This document shows positions 59,033-64,000 of a stretch of 64,000 nt of DNA, in pieces. Location of the stretch: the NCBI GenBank assembly GCA_038373885.1, contig JAWZYV010012246.1, forward strand, positions 186,001 through 250,000. The letters run 5' to 3'. Numbering within the stretch: position 1 is the first letter of the stretch; each line of letters opens with the position of its first letter. The position numbers were made by a program, and so were the translations under genes. The notes under the pieces were generated by a model, which was given only the letters and a program-made list of their open reading frames with translations, had not been told where the DNA came from and did no database searches. The DNA comes from Cheiracanthium punctorium (taxonomy: Eukaryota > Arthropoda > Arachnida > Araneae > Cheiracanthiidae).

Positions 59033-59517
59033 TTAACCCTTTAACGCGCAGTGTTCCCGCTCTGGGAACACCAAACTCTGACGTATTGACTGTTGCCAGT
59101 CACGAAGAATAGATTTCATTTTTATAAAAATAGTTGCGGGTGACATAGCTCCACGAGAATCCTTTACTTTTGAGCACGTCATTTCCCGTAAAAAATGGTT
59201 ACGATTATTTTTAACAGCACAGGCATCTGCTGAAAAATGGAAGAATGCGAGAACAGCTGGACACATTGCCCAATGCTGAAAAAAGGGTCAGCCGTTGTCA
59301 TCGCTCGACTTAACTACCAGCAAGATGGCGGACGATCGAAACGTTTTGACGACAGCTGGCTGTGCGCACAGCCAGCTTCCGTCAAAAAAGGGTCTCTAGA
59401 TCTGTGGCACGCGATGAACGTTTCGATCGTCCGCCATCTTGCTGGTAGTTAAGTCGAGCGATGGCAACGGCTGCCCTTTTTTCAGCATTGGGAAAGAGTT
59501 GCGTCTCAAAGAGTTAA
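59033..59517. mobile_element. piggyBac-type MITE with a large internal hairpin
   Basis: The element 59037-59513 is flanked by TTAA on both sides (59033-59036, 59514-59517). Its ends CCCTTTAACGCGCA and (inverse) CTCTTTGAGACGCA match at 10 of 14 positions and start with the CYCTTT expected of piggyBac. Inside, arms 59269-59343 and 59419-59492 are nearly perfect inverse copies (about 74 bp, two or three differences), enclosing a further palindrome AGCTGGCTGTGCGCACAGCC. There is no transposase. Confidence 0.7.
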
Positions 59518-59651
59518 TGAAGGAATTTGAGTAAAACTGCCATCTTTAAGTATTCAGATTTTTCAGTATTCATTTATTTATTTCTCGATACTGTTTTATT
59601 CAAAGTAATTTTGTGGGATTTACATACACAGCATATTTTTTGTTAAGTATA

Positions 59652-60285
59652 CAGGGTGTCCCAAAAATAGCATCCAAACTCTGCACAGCCAGATTTCTCG
59701 TTGGAAGTACATAAAAAGTGCCCGAAGAACCATAACTGTATGGTTCATAGTTTTCGAGAAAAGTGCGAGGAAAAGGAGAAACGTCATTTCCTGTGCACGA
59801 AAAGAGCCTTCATCGGAATCCGGAACAATTTTTTTTGCATATGTTTTCATAAAATGATGCTGAAATTTCCACCGTGCATATCGAGGCTTGCATGTGTGCG
59901 CAGTGTAATGACCAATTGCATACGCTGCATCAATCTGGTACTCACATAAATAAGTACAGCATGAAGGGGAGGGACTGAATCGGAAAATTTGTTGTAATTA
60001 GAACTCGAAAAATCAATTCTTTCAAACGTTTTCAATGAAAGAAATCCATAGGTACCAGATCTAATGATTGTAGCGGCCTTAACACGAAATACCGCATATG
60101 TAATCTAGTGCCCAATTTAATGTTTCTAGTAGTTTTTCTTCGCACCAGATGTGACGACATATTTCGTTTTTCATATTTTTCTTGAAAACTTAGATCGTGC
60201 AGGTACAGTTCTTTGACAATTTTTATGTACTTCTAACGAGGAATCTGGCTGTGCAGAGTTTGGACGCTATTTTTGGGACACCCTG
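59652..60285. mobile_element. mariner-type MITE, 634 bp, long inverted repeats
   Basis: The ends CAGGGTGTCCCAAAAATAGC and inverse are flanked by TA at 59650-59651 and 60286-60287. The inverted repeats are nearly identical for at least 65 bp, with differences at only a few positions. It is non-coding; open frames inside are read from both strands of the repeat. Confidence 0.88.
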
Positions 60286-60287
60286 TA

Positions 60288-63200
60288 TAATTTCCCATAT
60301 GTACATTTTATTTTTCAACGAACAAAACTTAAAATTCGACATGGAAGTGATTTATTTTAAATGGAATGTAATATATTGTTAAAGCAAGTATTACATAACA
60401 CATTGAACAATAAAATGAAGATATTGCTTGTCTTGGTTTAGTCTGCCACACCCCAGGTTTAGTTTTAGCCTACGAAGGCTTACGAGACCTTATTGTTTAC
60501 AGTTGTATAATTAAGATTTTAGTCTGTGACACTATCATCAAAGTTCATATCTGAAATTTATTGAGCTAATAATTTATTGCACCAATTATTCAGATTTTAA
60601 CTGTGTGTAACACCGAACATGTCAAATTGAAAAATGCTGGAAGCACTTCTAAATTTTTCACAATAATTTCGCCTTTTTAAAATCTTAAAAAACTACAGTA
60701 GAAGTCCGCTAGCTCAAAAAATTTGGATAATCTGAATGGAAAAGAAATTTATGATTGTTAAAATTTACTAATTAAATTAATCACAGTGAATAAATATAAT
60801 AATAATAAACTAGGATTTCTGAAAGTCCTTCCTGTTTAGGAAGTGGTAAAAGTAATGAAAATACAGAGAACAAAATTGTAGATCTTAAACATTCCAAACA
60901 TCTTCGTGACCTTTTGTGATCGCACAGTGAAGTAAAAAAAAGTCACATCCTGGATAGTCGTTGCGACTTTGTGATTTTCGATCCCTATGTCTGGTCGCTG
61001 CAACACCACAGTCGGACCCAGCAGTATAGTCACAGTGGTAACGAAGACTGCCGTTGAGATACTTTTTTGATGCTACTGTGTAGTCATGGTAACCATCTGG
61101 CATTTACGTTCAAACAAATCCTGGACATGAGCAATTTAATATACTGACCTCTGACCCGGACATGAAACTGCGGTAATAAGGCGAGCATCTAAATAACCAT
61201 ACACTACGTTACTAAAAATAACTTAAAGAGCGAATGCTAAAATGAACTTTGAAAACAGAAAGTTAACGATATAATTTGTTGCATAAATTTATATTTTTGG
61301 AAATTTTCAAAAATAACTTACTAGGAGTCTGAGCATTTTTCATTTATTTACTTAAAAAGTGATAACAATTTCTTGGACATTTTTTGTCCTAATTAAATAA
61401 CGTGATATTTTTAGAAGTTCCTATGTATAGAGATGCATTTTTCAAGTTCATAAATTTCCATAATTTATTTTCTTTCATTTAAATTCGAACAAATTATCCA
61501 AAATTTTACAGCAACAGAATTTCATAGTATTTTAGCCTTATTACTTTTGAAATTACTAGAGGAAATGTGTAACAACCGAGTCAGATTTGAAAGAAAAAAA
61601 ACTGCAATAGTGACTTATATCACTTAAGAAACAAAAGAAAGCAGCATCCACATTGTGACTTGACAGCGACGCCATTTAAAGACCAGTCACAAATAAAGTG
61701 GCACAGTTTCCACGCAGTAAAGGAACGTCACTTACCATTGGCAGTGTGACTCGTTTGTATCACACCGACCACTGTAATCATTTGTGACGAAAGAGTGACA
61801 CTTTTGTGACCACTTGTGTACATTGGGGATTTTATTTACATCCCTAACACATTTCATTACTCTATGATAATCGTCTTCATTCTTTTACTAAATATCTAAG
61901 GCTCTAAGGCTAAATATGAAGGATTTTTTAGTAACATTACCGTTAAAATGAAAAATGTGGAACACCTAATCAACCTCAAAAGAAAATTACTAATGCAATC
62001 TATAGATTGGAATATTGGAATATAGATTGGAAAATTAACTAATGCGTATACGCATTAGTAAATTTTTCTTGAGACTATAGTAGTAGACGATTAAGATAGT
62101 TTTTATCAATGATTAGATAAGTGCGTAAAGTTCATAAGGTGATAAGAAGGATCTTGCGAACCCAAGAGAATGCTTATAAGCTCAACTTGTTGGTTTGTAA
62201 TATACAGGATAACATAAAGCATCATATGATTTCTGAAAAATTCATCAAAAAATAACTTTATAGGTTCGGAATACATAAAAAGTCTGGTGATATAACCGGT
62301 GCAACTGATCTACTGGTGCAACTGATCTATCGTCACTTCAAGAGCTCCTTGTCAGATACTTATCTGATTTCTTTTGAATAGCAAACTGTTTTACGTGTAC
62401 AGGTGTCACAATCCAAGTCAAATTTTAATTATCAAATCAGTTATTTACAACTTCCTCCAGTAATTCTATTTGCTACACTGTAACTGAGCACTGTACTTTG
62501 TAGTTTGCAGAAAGAACTACTTCTACTTTCGCAAAGAACATTATTCAGCGTCATTAATGAATCGTAATGGGCCAAAAGATAATAAAAAATAATGACCCGC
62601 AGTTTGAGATATTTATCTTGTTTTTCTGGCAACATGGACCAAGCGTATCCCTTTGTGACAATTCATTTTAATCTTTTAAATAATAAAAAGAGGCTTGCTG
62701 ATATTCTCTAGAAAGAACATTTTACAGGCTCAACTGAATCAAAAGTAAAGAACTTTTTCATTTATTTGTCTGTTACTTAAAACCTGCAAACTTTTAAAGC
62801 AATTGTTGAAATCTTTGAACTAATGTGAGAATATCTGATTGATGCAGATGGAATTTTATTTGGACTAATTGCAATTTTTTAAAGAAAGAATTAACATGCG
62901 ATAAAAGTAACTAAGGGGATTTATTCTGGAATTAATGAGGTGATTTCTCACCTGTTCAATTATCTGGAAGGAATGAAATTTTCAAAGTAAATGTTTTCCT
63001 TTAAAATTATTCGCTCCTTATTCAAACTCTTGATCAAACATGAATTACTTTTAAAAAGGAGCAATTGCTAATAGGTCTTATATGTTATTAATACGTAGCC
63101 TCAGAACGTTATTTGTGAATCACATATGTACAGTAAGTACAACATATTTAAATTCTTTATAAAAAGTCCGTTGCGTCTTTAATTAATGCGTTGTCTTTTT

Positions 63201-64000
63201 TGCAGTGCATTAAGTGTTAAAATAATCTCGATGGAAAAAATTATGAATATCTAAACGAAAAATTGCTAATATCTAACATAAATTATCAACGTTTTTCAAT
63301 GAGAACCGATTTTAAGTGATCTAGTTCACTCTTGAAAACGAGTCTGTTTCCGATACATGAGCATAAATAATTTTTAAGGATAGTAATCACAGTTATCATT
63401 TGAAATCAGATGGAATTGCTTTCTATCGGATATAACTGTGATGAACTCCTAACGACAATTTTGTGTATTTTCTACACTAATAATCCAACACCATTTCATG
63501 CCCTCAACAAAGCGCGTCTTTTCTTATGTTGGTGATACTTTCCAAATTACAGTATCTTAAGAGATTTATATATTTAGATATAAATAGGGATAATATATAA
63601 GATAAGATGCCTTGGGTGGAGAATTGGGAGGAGGTTATAACGCTTATTCCCTTAACAAATGAAGAAAACTGCCCAAAACTCCAGACCATTAGATCGGCAG
63701 CGATTCAGATTCAGATGAAGAATAGACCACCTCCTTGAAAGGTTTACAGTGCATAGTTCCCTATTTTCACACTAATAGCTGTGTTTCACGTCAAAGAACA
63801 TGGCCCCGCAAAATCAGCAGTAAAAGCAGGACCAAAATCATTAAAATTTCAACAAATGTTTTATTACATTGATATCAGCCCTGTGAGCAGGTTACATCAT
63901 ACAAATCCTTTTCATTATTGTTTTCAAATTCATGCATTTTTTTTTCAGTATTTCAGAAAATTTTCACCTTCTTTTCTAATACTTACAATGCTCATTTTAT
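60288..64000. other. Long AT-rich spacer to the window end
   Basis: 60900-61110 and 61600-61830 are GC-richer and contain many GTGAC/GTCAC words. A perfect 22-bp palindrome centred on GCGTATACGC lies at 62038-62059. No gene was recognised; frames at 60885-61103 and 62441-62635 have no recognisable features. Confidence 0.45.

Noticed and set aside
59701..59949. 82-codon frame with many Cys, toxin-like at first sight
   Set aside because: It lies within a mariner-type MITE with long inverted repeats; there is no signal peptide and no exon signals.

Overview
The window looks like a gene-poor, AT-rich stretch of an animal nuclear genome, most likely an arthropod. I cannot prove the clade; a chelicerate such as a spider would fit the Penelope-like and mariner/rosa-type elements and the tRNA-derived SINEs. 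No complete host gene is visible. Nothing looks bacterial: there are no operons, and the few coding-like pieces are short exons or decayed transposase genes in AT-rich, microsatellite-rich DNA.

Layout. 1-540 is part of a tandem array carrying CTCF-like motifs. 1.2-4.4 kb is a fold-back element with an 8-bp target duplication that was later hit by a 2.7-kb hAT element with its own 8-bp duplication. 5.2-8.1 kb is a GGGGCC-ended inverted-repeat element with an internal ~960-bp duplication. 8.5-12.6 kb holds two SINEs and two TA-flanked non-autonomous elements. 13.8 kb is a mariner N-terminal fragment. 15.5-17.3 kb is a frameshifted, transposase-like pseudogene among five copies of a GGTACTGACA motif. 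18.0-18.6 kb is a LINE/SINE-type tail. 20.4-23.2 kb holds two MITEs. 25.6-28.6 kb is a mariner-type element with a nearly intact DD41D transposase. 29.4-31.7 kb is a SINE interrupted by a MITE, followed by a complete but inactivated Tc1 (DD34E) element. 32.6-32.9 kb is a perfect 122-bp palindrome made of Penelope terminal sequence with hammerhead ribozyme motifs. 41.0-50.8 kb is a hAT remnant split by a 9.2-kb TA-flanked inverted-repeat element; that element holds a decayed pogo/Tigger transposase, several MITEs and SINEs, a possible terminal exon and a 65-bp-period minisatellite. 51.6-52.4 kb and 55.3-55.6 kb are further mariner-type relics. 56.3-58.1 kb is a MITE containing a 5'-truncated Penelope-like element with a GIY-YIG endonuclease ORF and a hammerhead ribozyme. 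59.0-60.3 kb holds a piggyBac-type MITE with a large internal hairpin and a mariner-type MITE.

How it fits together. Most recognisable sequence is transposon-derived, and the nesting gives a relative order of insertions. Three short stretches (36.7 kb minus, 48.4 kb plus, 53.1 kb plus) look like terminal exons, with a splice acceptor, an open frame, a stop and a nearby AATAAA, but I do not recognise the proteins. Long remaining stretches are AT-rich and show nothing I can name.
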